Shown here one piece after another: positions 8,852 through 19,399 of a stretch of 64,000 nucleotides of DNA (the first letter of the stretch is position 1; every line of letters starts with the position of its first letter). Location: positions 248,001 through 312,000 of the forward strand of contig OZ242030.1 in NCBI GenBank assembly GCA_965205055.1. The letters run 5' to 3'. The position numbers and the translations under genes were made by a program. Source of the DNA: CBDBBY01 sp965205055 (lineage in GTDB: Bacteria; Pseudomonadota; Alphaproteobacteria; Rhodobacterales; Rhodobacteraceae). The notes beneath the pieces were generated by a model. It was not told the DNA's origin and searched no databases. It was given only the letters and a program-made list of their open reading frames with translations.

Positions 8852-9317
8852 CTAACGATTGAATATAAAGAATGTATAATCTTACTTTTTGATTTCGGGT
8901 CGCCCTTGATAAAGCGAAATTAATTGTTATTTTACTCGAATTTCGCTTGTTGTATGTGTATATTCCGCAAACCGATAACGCGGTCCAGAAAATTGGTACA
9001 CATTTTGTAATAAGGTCTTTGCCAAGCGTCATCATCCGGCATTCGTTTCCGGTGTCACAGCGGTAATCTAATTTAGGCTACAAGGCAACAAAATTGGTCA
9101 ATATACGGGTAAGGCAGATGGACGTCCGATCCTGCAAGCATTGTGGCTGTTAGGTCGGCAGGAATCCTATTTTGTGTTTGGAGTGGAGATGAGTTGCGGA
9201 CAACTGTCGCAAAAGGGATTGGCCTTTAAGGATGTATCGAGATCTCGATGAGGACGTTGGCGTTGGAGTCGAGCAAATACCTGTTTGCGGTTGACAGCGC
9301 CAATTGTGTTGCTGATT
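8852..9317. other. Intergenic stretch between HEPN gene and IS
   Basis: AT-rich at first, then more GC-rich toward the insertion sequence. The open frames here are short, lack ribosome-binding sites and show no known motifs. I see no RNA gene or clear terminator. Confidence 0.4.
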
Positions 9318-11335
9318 CTAAGCGGAAGTTCCTTGGGGCTGTTTTGAACAACTCTTTGAATGTCCGGCATTTTCAGTCGATTCCGGCTGTGCGTCCACTG
9401 GACACGGCGGGCTGGGAGGGGGCTACCGCATGGGGATCTTCACGTTCAGCAGCTTCAGCGCCTGTTTCTGGATCGGCGTCGGCGAGGCGGGAACGTCGAA
9501 TCCCGGCTTTCCCGGCCCGGAGGGCTCGATCCGGTTCATCGTGAGCGTTCCGAGCTGCGCGAGCAGTCCCCGGAAGTCGTGGACGTCCTCGCCTGAGCTC
9601 GTGCGTTTCGAGGCCGCTTTCCGCCTGGCCTGCGGCGAGCGCTCGGCCTTGGCGACGGGCGAGTCCCGGACCGGGCCGTGCTCGTCGTCGAACAGCATCG
9701 GGGCGAGCGCTTCGCGCATGTGCTTTTCGACATAGTACGCGAGCATGCAGATCAGGAGGTGGGCGCGGACCCTCGGCTCGCGGCGATGGCGGATCGGCCG
9801 GACCTGGAGGTCGGGCGCCTTCATCGTCCGGAACGCCCTCTCGACCCGGCCCAATCTCTTGTAGGTCTCGACGACGGCGGCGGCGGACATCCGCTTTTCC
9901 GGCACGTTGGTCCGGACCACGTAGAATCCGTCCAGGGCCGCCTCGTCGGCGATATTTTGCTTTTTGCGCCTCCAGGAGAAGGATCCCGTTCCGATCTTCA
10001 GATCGAAGTGCTTCCGCATCTTGCGCTTTCCGAGGGCGCGCTCGGCGCGGCGCCGGATCGCGTCCGCGTTCCGGAGCGGGCGCTTGTCCCGGCGGACCGC
10101 GCGGCGGATCTCGATCAGATCTTGCGTCGCCGCCGCGATCAAGTCCTTGCGCTTGCGGGTACGCTCTTCGGCCAGCAAAGGATTCCTGCAGACGACCAGC
10201 CGCTCGCCGGGGAACAGTTCTTGGCATTCGATCTCCGCCATGTCCCGCTCGTCGAACAGCGTGGGCTGCAGCGCTCCGTTTTCGGCCAGGGCGCCGACCC
10301 CGGCGGCCCTAAGGGCGAAGATCCAGTCGTAGCCGTTCGGCTCGAGATCCTCGCGGACGCGCGCCTGCGTGATCATGCCCCGGTCTCCGACGAACACCGC
10401 CCGCTTCAGTCCGAAGCGGTCGCGGAGCTTGCCGACCTGCGCGGCCACTGTGGAGGGGTCGGACGCGTTCCCGGGGAACGCCTCGACGGCGACCGGTCGT
10501 CCTTCGGCGTCGCACAGCAGCCCGAACTCGATCTGCGGCAGCCCTTTCTTGCCGTCGCGCGAGTATCCTCGATCAACCAGCGGGCAGGTCCGGCTGTAGC
10601 TCCAGACCGAGGTCAAATCGTAGAGCACGGGGCTTCCTTCGCTCAGGTGCTTCTCGGCAAGCGCCTTCTCGATCCTCGGCTGGCGCTCGAGGAGCCAGTC
10701 CATGGTCTCGTAGAGCCGGTCCTCGCTCAAGGTCTCCGGCAGGCCGAGCTGCGACGCCAAGGTGGAGACCGCCGTCTCCGGCCGGAAGAGCCGGGCGGCG
10801 GCGAGCTTCGATCCCGGCTCCAGAATCCGCTGCGCGACCAGCGCCACCGCCAAATCCCGCGAGCGCGAGCGCCGGGATGCGATCGCCCGGTCGACGCCGC
10901 AGCCGCGCAGCGCCGCGAGGACGGCGGCGGCGTTCCCGTGCTGGAGCGACCGGGAGATTGTGAATGCGTCTTCAAGCTTGACGGGCGCATCGGCGGGATC
11001 GGCGCCGCTCAGGATCTTGCGGATCTTCTCGACCGTATCCGGGGGAAGCTTGGTGATGTTGGCGAGGGTGCGTTTCTTGGCCTTTCCGCCTTCCCGGTAG
11101 GCTTGGCGGATCAGGATCGTGGGCCGCGAGTTGCGGTTGGGGACGACATCGACGAACATGGATACCTTGTATCATATAAAAAATCATTAATGCAAGGAAA
11201 AATATCACAATATGGTGAAGAATGCATGGATACATTCTGCAGCCGGAAAAACGGCCCGGAACCGCCGCAACCCATTGCCGGGGAAGGAAAAAATGCGAGG
11301 CGAAGCTTCAAAATCGCACGGAACTTCCGTCTAAG
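9318..11335 (-). mobile_element. IS1634-like insertion sequence
   Basis: About 2.0 kb that encloses one transposase gene. Candidate imperfect terminal inverted repeats are visible: the left end reads CTAAGCGGAAGTTCC from 9318, and the right end on the other strand reads CTTAGACGGAAGTTCC from 11335. Both continue with loosely matching bases to TTTTGAA. No target-site duplication could be confirmed, so the exact edges are tentative. Confidence 0.55.
9423..11159 (-). CDS. IS1634-family transposase
   Basis: A 578-residue DDE transposase of the IS1634 group (IS4-related). The three acidic catalytic positions are visible: D in VLYDLTSVWSYS (about residue 200), D in FVGDRGMITQ (about 258) and E in RVERAFRTMKAPDLQ (about 475). 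The N-terminal region reads FVDVVPNRNSRPTILIRQAYREGG, as is usual for this family, and the frame is intact from start to stop, so the enzyme may be active. It is very GC-rich compared with the DUF262-HEPN genes just before it. It inserted between that pair and the amidohydrolase gene. Confidence 0.9.
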   Translation of the reverse strand: MFVDVVPNRNSRPTILIRQAYREGGKAKKRTLANITKLPPDTVEKIRKILSGADPADAPVKLEDAFTISRSLQHGNAAAVLAALRGCGVDRAIASRRSRSRDLAVALVAQRILEPGSKLAAARLFRPETAVSTLASQLGLPETLSEDRLYETMDWLLERQPRIEKALAEKHLSEGSPVLYDLTSVWSYSRTCPLVDRGYSRDGKKGLPQIEFGLLCDAEGRPVAVEAFPGNASDPSTVAAQVGKLRDRFGLKRAVFVGDRGMITQARVREDLEPNGYDWIFALRAAGVGALAENGALQPTLFDERDMAEIECQELFPGERLVVCRNPLLAEERTRKRKDLIAAATQDLIEIRRAVRRDKRPLRNADAIRRRAERALGKRKMRKHFDLKIGTGSFSWRRKKQNIADEAALDGFYVVRTNVPEKRMSAAAVVETYKRLGRVERAFRTMKAPDLQVRPIRHRREPRVRAHLLICMLAYYVEKHMREALAPMLFDDEHGPVRDSPVAKAERSPQARRKAASKRTSSGEDVHDFRGLLAQLGTLTMNRIEPSGPGKPGFDVPASPTPIQKQALKLLNVKIPMR

Positions 11336-11418
11336 CGGACGGCGGAGTTTGGTGGCGAGTGAATTTAATGTAGGATGGAACCGTAATGCGGTGTTCGTTC
11401 GAATAGGGGGAGGATGTC

Positions 11419-12657
11419 ATGAAGCTTGTCAACGCTAGTATTTTGAGCGTGGAGACGGGGAAGTTCGAACGTCGGGACCTTGATGTGGTCGGCTCGACGA
11501 TTGGCGGCGATGGCGATGGCAGGGTTGTCGACCTGAATGGAGCGTATTTGTTACCGGGCTTTTTTGACTGCCACGTCCACATCGCCATGAGGACCGAACT
11601 GAGCAGCAGCATAGATGTCTGGCACAATATGGTGCCGGGTGCACCTGCGCTTCACGCGGCGCGCTCAGCGCGAAGGCTGCTGATGTGCGGCATAACGACT
11701 GCTCGCGATGTCGGCGGTTGGGATTACAACGAAATCGCCGTTCGCAACGCGATCAACGCCGGAAGCCTTGTCGGCAGCAGACTTTTTTGTTGCGGAAGGA
11801 TTTTGACGCAGACATGCGCCACAACCCCGTATTTTCCTGGAATGTATAGGGAGTGCGATGGTCCCATGGAAGTCAGGAAAGCCGCTCGCGAGCAATTGGC
11901 GAAGGGGGCTGACCTGATCAAGCTCATGGTGACGGGCGCATTGACGTCAGCGGAAAACGAACGGGCGGATGCAATCCAGTTCCGTCGCGACGAAATCAAG
12001 GCCGCAGTCGAGATCGCCGACGACAACGGGCTTCACGTCGCAGCTCATGCACATGCCTTGGAAGGGATCATCAACGCGTCGGAATGCGGTTGCCGCACGG
12101 TCGAGCATGCCAGTTTCGGCACGCGAGCCGCATACGAAATTCTTGCCGAGAACGGCACTTGGATCGTTCCGACTCTTTGCATCCATCAAGCATTGCTGCG
12201 CGATGATGCTTTCGCTGCGCGAGCACCGGAACATATACGAAAACGGTATCACGAGACGGAAGCAATCCATATTGAAAACATAAAGACTGCCTACCGCGTG
12301 GGCGTTCGCATCGCCATGGGCACCGACATCGGAACGCCGGGAAACCACGCGGGCGAAAATATGCAGGAACTTGAACTGATGGTGAATGCGGCTGGAATGA
12401 CCGAAATCGATGCAATCAGAGCATCCACGATTTCGCCTGCGCAAATGATGCGGCTTGATGATCGACTTGGATCCCTTGAAGTTGGCAAGACAGCGGACAT
12501 CATCGGCGTGGAACGCAATCCCTTGGAAGACATTTCAGCGTTGCGAGACGTTTTCTTCGTGATGAAGGACGGCTGCATCCACAGGAATGATCGCGAGTTC
12601 CGTCCCGAACCGGACGGGCTGGTGATTACAGAGCCTGTTTCCACGCCGTTGAGCTGA
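11419..12657 (+). CDS. Metal-dependent amidohydrolase (imidazolonepropionase-like)
   Basis: A 412-residue amidohydrolase-superfamily enzyme of the imidazolonepropionase/Xaa-Pro dipeptidase-like group (COG1228). The metal motif HVH is in GFFDCHVHIAM (about residues 51-56). A candidate bridging Lys lies in ADLIKLMVTGAL, further metal ligands in HVAAHAHA and CRTVEHASFG, and the catalytic Asp in AMGTDIGTPGNH. The small beta-sandwich domain is formed by both ends, including the LGSLEVGKTADII signature. GGGGGAGG is a very strong ribosome-binding site about 6 bases before the ATG. The gene stands alone between an IS element and toxin-antitoxin debris. The substrate is unknown; a cyclic amide or a peptide is likely. 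Confidence 0.85.
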   Translation: MKLVNASILSVETGKFERRDLDVVGSTIGGDGDGRVVDLNGAYLLPGFFDCHVHIAMRTELSSSIDVWHNMVPGAPALHAARSARRLLMCGITTARDVGGWDYNEIAVRNAINAGSLVGSRLFCCGRILTQTCATTPYFPGMYRECDGPMEVRKAAREQLAKGADLIKLMVTGALTSAENERADAIQFRRDEIKAAVEIADDNGLHVAAHAHALEGIINASECGCRTVEHASFGTRAAYEILAENGTWIVPTLCIHQALLRDDAFAARAPEHIRKRYHETEAIHIENIKTAYRVGVRIAMGTDIGTPGNHAGENMQELELMVNAAGMTEIDAIRASTISPAQMMRLDDRLGSLEVGKTADIIGVERNPLEDISALRDVFFVMKDGCIHRNDREFRPEPDGLVITEPVSTPLS

Positions 12658-12694
12658 TCCGCTGAAGGGCGATCCTTGGCGGCGAGTCGGATAT

Positions 12695-13060
12695 TTGGCT
12701 TCAATCGGCAGATACTGCGTAAGCCATTCCTCGTACGTATTGCGATAACGAGATTGGCGGATGCCTCGAAACCTCGCATCGACTGACGACCGACGACAGC
12801 GGTCCATCAAGTGCTCTACGAGGTACTGGACTCGACCGACGAATTGCCTTTCGTCCATGTGGACAAAGCGTTGGTGCCAACGATCACACGACGACTTCAA
12901 TTTTGATCCTCTCGAACTCCTCCTCAGAATTTATTGCGAATACGATGGTACTCGTCGCCTCATGGTTCTTGGTCAAGCAACTATTGCCGCGCTCAAAAAA
13001 ATCCGAACAAGGCGGCTCTCTTGAGCATGAAACCGACTCGACCCAAAAACATGAAACGCA
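12695..13060 (-). pseudogene. Degraded second copy of the vapBC locus
   Basis: This stretch aligns by eye with the vapBC locus at 5680-5920. Shared patches include ccattcctc, gagattggcgg, gactcgaccgacgaatt, gtggacaa and acgatcac, in the same order and spacing. Translated on the minus strand it gives RQSRYRNTYEEWLTQYLP, a PIN-domain segment, with frameshifts on either side. The C-terminal half of vapC is absent, and the part matching vapB fades out after about 12960. It abuts the 3' end of the amidohydrolase gene. Confidence 0.6.
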
Positions 13061-13196
13061 CCTATGGCCAGAATTGTTGCGGGCTCAAAGAAGGGTTAGA
13101 GACAACTATAAGGTCGAAGTGTCAGCAGGCTCTCGTCCATAAGATTTTCGTATAGTAGAGTGTCAAGTAACTCGATTGGCAGCAGAGGAGACCTTC

Positions 13197-13471
13197 ATGG
13201 CCATCGTCGAACACAAATCGGAGCGCATCGAGGTTCGAACCATCCCGAGTACCAAGGCGTTGCTCCAACAGGCTGCCGTTTCATCGCGCAAAACCGTCCC
13301 CGAGTTTATGCTTGAGGCGGGAATCGCCGCCGCTGAGAATACCTTGGCTGAACAGCGGATTTTTCGCTCGACGAACAGCGGTGGCAAGCATTTCAGGACA
13401 TCCTCAACCGCCCGGTCGCCGACAAGCCTCGCTTGGCCAGACTGCTCGCCGAGAGGAGCGTGCTGGAGTGA
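13197..13471 (+). pseudogene. Frameshifted second copy of tacA
   Basis: A close copy of the DUF1778 antitoxin at 6283. It begins MAIVEHKSERIEVRTIPSTK and reads normally to AEQRIF. One base is then missing (tttcgctcgac here, tttcaactcgac in the first copy), which throws the tail DEQRWQAFQDILNRPVADKPRLARLLAERSVLE out of frame. Adding one base restores a 91-residue protein, the same length as copy one. The ribosome-binding site (GAGGAG) is preserved. Only about 13 codons of any downstream toxin frame follow the stop. Confidence 0.75.
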
Positions 13472-13585
13472 CTGAACTGCCACAAGATTTCCGGAGAGCA
13501 AAGGGCTAAACTAACAAGCCGGAAACTCAAAGGAAGACGGATCGCGGACGCTTAAGCAATTGCAAGCAAGAAAATCACTTGAAGA

Positions 13586-16500
13586 ATGACCAGCGAAATC
13601 AGCTTTTTCACACAGCCAATTATTAACTCGCCGTACGAGTACCCCAGTCGCCATTGGGAGCTCGACGCGCAGGGGCAGCCGACAAACAGGTTTATCGACC
13701 GCAGACGCCGAACGGAATTCGTGACACCCGTTCCAAAGCCGCAAAAAAAAACGTCAAACCAGATGGAATTTGAGTTCAAGGATTCCGCCAGAGTTTCTAC
13801 TGAAAAGCAAAAGTATGATCCGATACCGATCATCAACGACCTGCGCGTCCAAGTGGATCAATGGCGGGAGTTGCCGAACGCGAGGGATTGGAACGTCACA
13901 CCGGAAACGGCGCGGTTACTCCAGCATTGGCGCAGTCATCGATACGGCGGCATACGTCCATTTTTTTGCCAAGTTGAGGCTATCGAAACGCTTATCTGGT
14001 TGACCGAAGTTGCGCCTCGGTTCGGTCGGCGCGGCAAAGCGTTCTTGGATTACTTGGACAAGGCGAACAGCGGCAGCGAACTTTCACGGCTGGCCCTTAA
14101 ACTTGCGACTGGCGCTGGCAAAACAACCGTGATGGCGATGATTATTGCTTGGCAGACGATTAATGCGGTTCGCCATCCACAAGGTCGATACACCCGAGGT
14201 TTTCTCGTAGTTGCACCAGGCCTCACGATAAGAGATAGGCTAAGGGTTCTGCAGCCGAGTGATCCAGATAGCTATTTTCGAAACCGTCAGTTGGTTCCGA
14301 CCGATTTGCTTGCAGACATAGATTGTGCCCGGATTGTCATCACCAACTATCATGCATTCAAGCGACGCGAGACCCTTGAACTTTCCAAGGGCGGACGCGC
14401 ACTGCTGCAAGGACGCAGCGATGACATTCAATCACCTGAAACCGACGGGCAAATGCTTCGGAGAGTGATGCCTGAGTTGATGGGCATGAAAAACCTTATG
14501 GTTCTGAACGACGAAGCGCATCACTGCTACCGCGAGAAGCTGCAGGGTGACGAAGATTCACTTGTCGGGGACGAAAGGAAGGAAGTGGAGCGTGACCGAG
14601 AAGCAGCCCGAGTCTGGATGTCTGGTCTTGAAACGGTCGCCGCAACGCTCGGCTTACGGCGGGTTGTTGACCTTTCAGCTACTCCCTTTTTCCTTCGTGG
14701 ATCTGGCTACGTTGAAGGAACTCTCTTTCCGTGGACGATGAGCGACTTTTCGCTCATGGACGCTATTGAGTGCGGCATCGTCAAATTGCCTCGCGTTCCT
14801 GTCGCCGACAATGTTCCGGGCGGAAAAACCCTCATGTTTCGGAACCTCTGGGACCAGATCGGCAGGAAGATGCCAAAGAAGGGACGTATCAACGCGGGGC
14901 CACTTGATCCGCTTAGCATCCCGAAGGAACTGCAGACCGCGCTTGATGCGCTCTATGGACACTATGAAAAGACGTTCGAAAACTGGAGCGAAGCGGATGT
15001 CGAGGTTCCGCCGTGTTTCATCGTTGTGTGCAACAACACCTCCACGTCAAAACTCATCTTCGACTACATTTCGGGTTGGAAGAGCGAAAAAGGTACCGTA
15101 AATTCAGGACAACTCGAGCTGTTTCGAAACTTCGACGAAGTCGGCAATCCTCTTCCACGTCCGAACACGTTGCTCATCGACAGCAAACAACTCGAATCGG
15201 GCGAGACTTTGGATACAAAGTTCCGGAAGTTTGCCGCAGACGAGATCGAACGTTTTCGACGCGAGGTTGTCGTTCGAACCGGGGATCCTCGCAAGGCAGA
15301 AAATCTTACCGACGAGGAACTGCTTCGTGAGGCGATGAACACCGTCGGCAAAGCAGGGCAGCTGGGAGGATCAATCCGATGCGTCGTTTCAGTCTCGATG
15401 CTAACTGAAGGATGGGACGCAAACACCGTAACGCACATCTTGGGCGTTCGTGCATTCGGAACTCAGCTTCTTTGCGAGCAAGTGATCGGGCGGGCGTTGA
15501 GGCGCCAGTCTTACGATCTCAATGAGAACGGAAGGTTCAACGCCGAGTATGCCGACGTGTTCGGCATTCCTTTCGATTTTACCGCGAAACCTATTGTCGT
15601 TCCACCGCAACCGCCTCGCCAAACTACACATGTACACGCGATCATTCCTGATCGCGATGCCTGCGAAATCCGGTTTCCACGCGTCGAAGGTTATAGAGTT
15701 GAATTGCCGGATGATCGCCTATCTGCCGAATTCAATGACGACTCAACTCTTGTATTGACTCCTGAGCTGACCGGGCCGGCAAAAACCGTAAACCAAGGCA
15801 TCGTAGGAGAAGGAAGTGAACTGACATTAGCTCACAAAAAGGACGTCAGAAGCCAAGAGATCGTCTATGAGCTCACTAAGCGTTTGCTTGAAACGAAGTG
15901 GCGTGACGAGGAAGGAGAACCGAAGCTTCACATGTTCGGTCAGCTTAAGCGGATAACTCGGAAGTGGCTTGATTCTCATTTGGAATGCAAGGGCGGAACC
16001 TATCCGGCGCAGATCCTGTATCAAGAACTTAAGGAAATTGCCTGTGAACGCATTGCCCGCGGAATCATAAAGAAATCGAGAGAAGATGGGTTGATCAAAG
16101 TATTGCTGGATCCATTCAATCCCGTCGGGTCTACAAGTGAAGTAAACTTCAGAACATCAAATGAACTTAAGTGGAGAACAAAACCTGCTCGCAGCCACGT
16201 AAACTTTGCGATATGCGACAGCACTTGGGAAATAGAGTTCTGCCGTGTAGCTGAAGCGCATCCGCTCGTCCGTGCATATGTAAAGAACGACAACTTGGGG
16301 TTCGAAGTGCCTTATCATCTTGGATCGCAAACACGGCGATACATACCCGACTTCATCGTTCTTGTTGACGATGGGCGCGGCAAGAATGACTTGTTGCATC
16401 TTGTCGTCGAGATAAAGGGCTACCGGGGCGAAGATGCCAAGGAAAAGAAAGCAACTATGGAAACCTGTTGGGTGCCGGGCGTAAACCAACTCAATGCATA

Positions 16501-16645
16501 CGGCCGGTGGGCATTCGCCGAGTTCTGCGACGTGCATAGCATGGAGGCAGAATTCGGTGCCAAGATCGAAGAAGAATTTCATAAGTTCGTCGAAAGCGCG
16601 ACGCATCCTGGTGAGGTGGTTGCCAACGGAGCGGAAGCGGAATGA
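13586..16645 (+). CDS. Type III restriction enzyme Res-like helicase-nuclease
   Basis: A 1019-residue protein with a superfamily 2 helicase core and a C-terminal nuclease. Walker A is LATGAGKTTVMAM (about residues 174-186), the DEAH-type motif is LNDEAHHCY (about 310), and later helicase motifs include VVSVSMLTEGWDANTVTHILGVRAFGTQLLCEQVIGRALRR in pieces. The endonuclease motif PDF...VEIKGYRG (about residues 917-945) is a PD-(D/E)xK core. The start has only a weak ribosome-binding site. Its stop overlaps the start of the methyltransferase gene (ATGATGG), so the two are translated together. The family cuts DNA together with the Mod subunit. The frame is intact. Confidence 0.9.
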   Translation: MTSEISFFTQPIINSPYEYPSRHWELDAQGQPTNRFIDRRRRTEFVTPVPKPQKKTSNQMEFEFKDSARVSTEKQKYDPIPIINDLRVQVDQWRELPNARDWNVTPETARLLQHWRSHRYGGIRPFFCQVEAIETLIWLTEVAPRFGRRGKAFLDYLDKANSGSELSRLALKLATGAGKTTVMAMIIAWQTINAVRHPQGRYTRGFLVVAPGLTIRDRLRVLQPSDPDSYFRNRQLVPTDLLADIDCARIVITNYHAFKRRETLELSKGGRALLQGRSDDIQSPETDGQMLRRVMPELMGMKNLMVLNDEAHHCYREKLQGDEDSLVGDERKEVERDREAARVWMSGLETVAATLGLRRVVDLSATPFFLRGSGYVEGTLFPWTMSDFSLMDAIECGIVKLPRVPVADNVPGGKTLMFRNLWDQIGRKMPKKGRINAGPLDPLSIPKELQTALDALYGHYEKTFENWSEADVEVPPCFIVVCNNTSTSKLIFDYISGWKSEKGTVNSGQLELFRNFDEVGNPLPRPNTLLIDSKQLESGETLDTKFRKFAADEIERFRREVVVRTGDPRKAENLTDEELLREAMNTVGKAGQLGGSIRCVVSVSMLTEGWDANTVTHILGVRAFGTQLLCEQVIGRALRRQSYDLNENGRFNAEYADVFGIPFDFTAKPIVVPPQPPRQTTHVHAIIPDRDACEIRFPRVEGYRVELPDDRLSAEFNDDSTLVLTPELTGPAKTVNQGIVGEGSELTLAHKKDVRSQEIVYELTKRLLETKWRDEEGEPKLHMFGQLKRITRKWLDSHLECKGGTYPAQILYQELKEIACERIARGIIKKSREDGLIKVLLDPFNPVGSTSEVNFRTSNELKWRTKPARSHVNFAICDSTWEIEFCRVAEAHPLVRAYVKNDNLGFEVPYHLGSQTRRYIPDFIVLVDDGRGKNDLLHLVVEIKGYRGEDAKEKKATMETCWVPGVNQLNAYGRWAFAEFCDVHSMEAEFGAKIEEEFHKFVESATHPGEVVANGAEAE

Positions 16646-19399
16646 TGGCACGCAAAGCGCCAAAGCAAGTCGAGGCGTTGACCCACGAGGACGCATCGCG
16701 AAAGAACATTCCTACTGCGGAATATCAGTCATTGATGGCGACGGATGATAGAGAACCGATGGAAGTCGCCTACGAGCACTGCAATCGTGATTTGGATCCT
16801 CAGTTGGTTTGGCGCGGAAAGGATCCAAAGGATTGGTCAGACCTTGTGGTTCAGGTGCCGCCACTTTTTATCCAAGAAAAGGTTCATCCCAAGGCGTTGG
16901 TCGACGATCTTATGAAGCGCATAATGAGTCAGCCGGACAGCGAACCTTTGAATCTCTTTGCAGATTTCAACGGGTTGCCGGACGACAATGCTCGGACTGA
17001 ATTCTACCGGCATGATGCCAACTGGACGAACCGAATGATTCTTGGCGACAGCCTGCAGGTAATGGCATCGCTTGCAGAACGTGAAGGGCTTCGGGGCAAG
17101 GTCCAATGTATTTATGTCGACCCCCCCATACGGAATCAAGTTCAATTCAAACTTCCAGTGGTCCACCAAAATTCGCGACGTCAAAGATGGCAAGGCCGGT
17201 CACATTACTCGTGAACCTGAGCAGGTAAAGGCTTTCAGAGACACTTGGAAAGACGGCATTCACTCCTATCTGACGTACCTACGAGATCGGCTGACGGTTG
17301 CGAGGGACCTGTTAACAGATAGTGGGTCAATATTTGTACAAATTGGTGATGAGAATGTACATCGCGTACGAGCGTTGATGGATGAGGTCTTCGGAGAAGA
17401 AAATTTTGTTAATCAAATTAATTGTCGTACCAGCAGCGGAACAACAGGGCAATCTTTGAAGAGGACATGTGATTACTTGATCTGGTATGCCAAAAATTCA
17501 AAAAGTAAGAAGTTTCGAAGATTAGTACTGGAAAGAGAAGTTGAGACAAAAATGTATAATAAGCTTACATTTCCAGATGAAACCTTTCGACCGCTAAAAC
17601 CGGAAGAAAAATCGAAACCCTCTCTCATTCCGAAAGATGCAAAACCATTTCGTACGCTTCCACTTCATTCTATGAACTCTGGTGACAACGCACCGAGAGT
17701 GGCCTATGGAAAAGAGTGGCCGATACCTACAAACAGTCATTGGCGATATTCGCCAGATGGATTTATTCGGTTGCTGAGGTCTTCTCGTATTCAACCTGAC
17801 CGAAATGCATTAAGCTGTAGATATTTTCATAGTGATTATCCTGTATCTGAGTTGACAGAATCATGGTCTGATACAGGGCCTGAGATAAATAAAAACTATG
17901 TTGTTCAAACTTCTGAAAAAATTATCCAGCGCTGCATTCTGATGACTACTGATCCGGGTGACCTCGTCCTTGACCCAACATGCGGCTCTGGAACAACCGC
18001 CGATGTAGCCGAACATTGGGGACGTCGCTGGATCACCATCGACACTTCGCGCGTTGCTCTAACTCTTGCTCGCGCCCGAATTATGGGCGCACGCTATCCA
18101 TATTTTCTTTTAGCCGACAGTTCAGAAGGACGCCAGAAAGAGGCCGTAACCTCGCGTAGACCTCAATTAGATTTGCCAACGTATGGAGATATACGGCAGG
18201 GCTTTGTATACGAGCGCGTACCGCATATAACATTGAAAGCAATCGCCTACAACACCGAGATTGACGTGATCTGGGAGAAATACCAGAAGAAATTGGATAC
18301 TCTGCGCAAAAATTTTAATCGTGAAGCAGGAAAAAATTGGGAGGAATGGGAGGTTCCTCGTAAGCCCGACAAAGCATGGTCAGAAATGGCAGCCGAATTG
18401 CATAAGGAATTTTGGGAACAACGCATTGCTCGCCAGCGTGAAATCGATGCTTCAATCGCGGCGAAGGCCGACTACGAATACCTCTACGACAAGCCGTACA
18501 GCGACAGCAACACCGTTCGAGTTGCAGGACTCTTCACGGTTGAGAGCATATCGCCGTATCGCGTTTTGTCGGTTAACGAAGACGATGAGCCGATTGACCC
18601 ACAACGAAAGGTACGCGGAGTTATAGGAAAAGGGAACGATTTTGCCGAAACAATCATCGAACAACTCAGGAAATCCGGAGTACAGCAAGCGCACAAGGAA
18701 GACAGGATCACTTTCAACACGCTAACGCGCTGGCCTGGAAAAATGATCTGCGGCGAGGGCCGGTATTTTCAGAACGACGAAGAGAAACATGCAGCGATCT
18801 TCATCGGTCCAGAGTTCGGCACCGTATCTAGACCTGATCTGGTCGAGGCAGCCCGCGAGGCTTCAGACGCCGGTTTCGACGTGGTGATATCTTGCGCGTT
18901 CAATTACGATGCCCACTCCTCGGAACTTGAAAGCATAGGTAGGGTTCCAGTTCTCAAGGCGAGAATGAACGCTGACCTCCACATGGCTGATGACCTCAAG
19001 AATACAGGAAAGGGGAATCTTTTCGTCATCTTTGGCGAACCTGACATACGTATTTTGCCTGCAGACGGAGGGCGAATAAAGGTCAAGATTAACGGCGTGG
19101 ACGTCTTCCATCCGAACTCCGGTGAGGTGCGGAGTCATGACTCGGACGGAATAGCCTGTTGGTTTATTGACACAGATTACAATGAAGAGAGTTTCTTCGT
19201 CCGTCACGCTTATTTTCTAGGCGCTAATGACCCTTACAAAGCTCTCAAAACAGCACTTAAAGCCGAAATCGACAAAGAAGCTTGGGAAACTCTGAACAGT
19301 GATGTTTCGTATCCGTTCAACAGACCCGATTCCGGCCGCATCGCAGTAAAGGTCATTAACCATCTCGGTGATGAAGTCATGAAAGTCTTCCGGGTGTAA
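16642..19399 (+). pseudogene. Type III Mod adenine methyltransferase, frameshifted at DPPY
   Basis: Encodes a DNA N6-adenine methyltransferase of the type III Mod class, now split into two frames. The first (190 codons from 16642) runs to CIYVDPP; the second resumes at PPYGIKFNSNFQW and runs to the stop at 19399. The break is a run of seven C at 17121-17127; six C would restore DPPY and a single 918-residue protein. The SAM-binding motif LDPTCGSGTT lies near residues 440-450 of the joined protein, and the AT-rich middle (17400-17940) should be the target recognition domain. The C-terminal 400 residues are typical of this large Mod subgroup. It may be an inactive allele, a phase-off state or a sequencing error. 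Confidence 0.85.

Noticed and set aside
9678..11438. 586-codon open frame on the plus strand across the IS element
   Set aside because: It is antisense to the intact transposase, with no recognisable domain.
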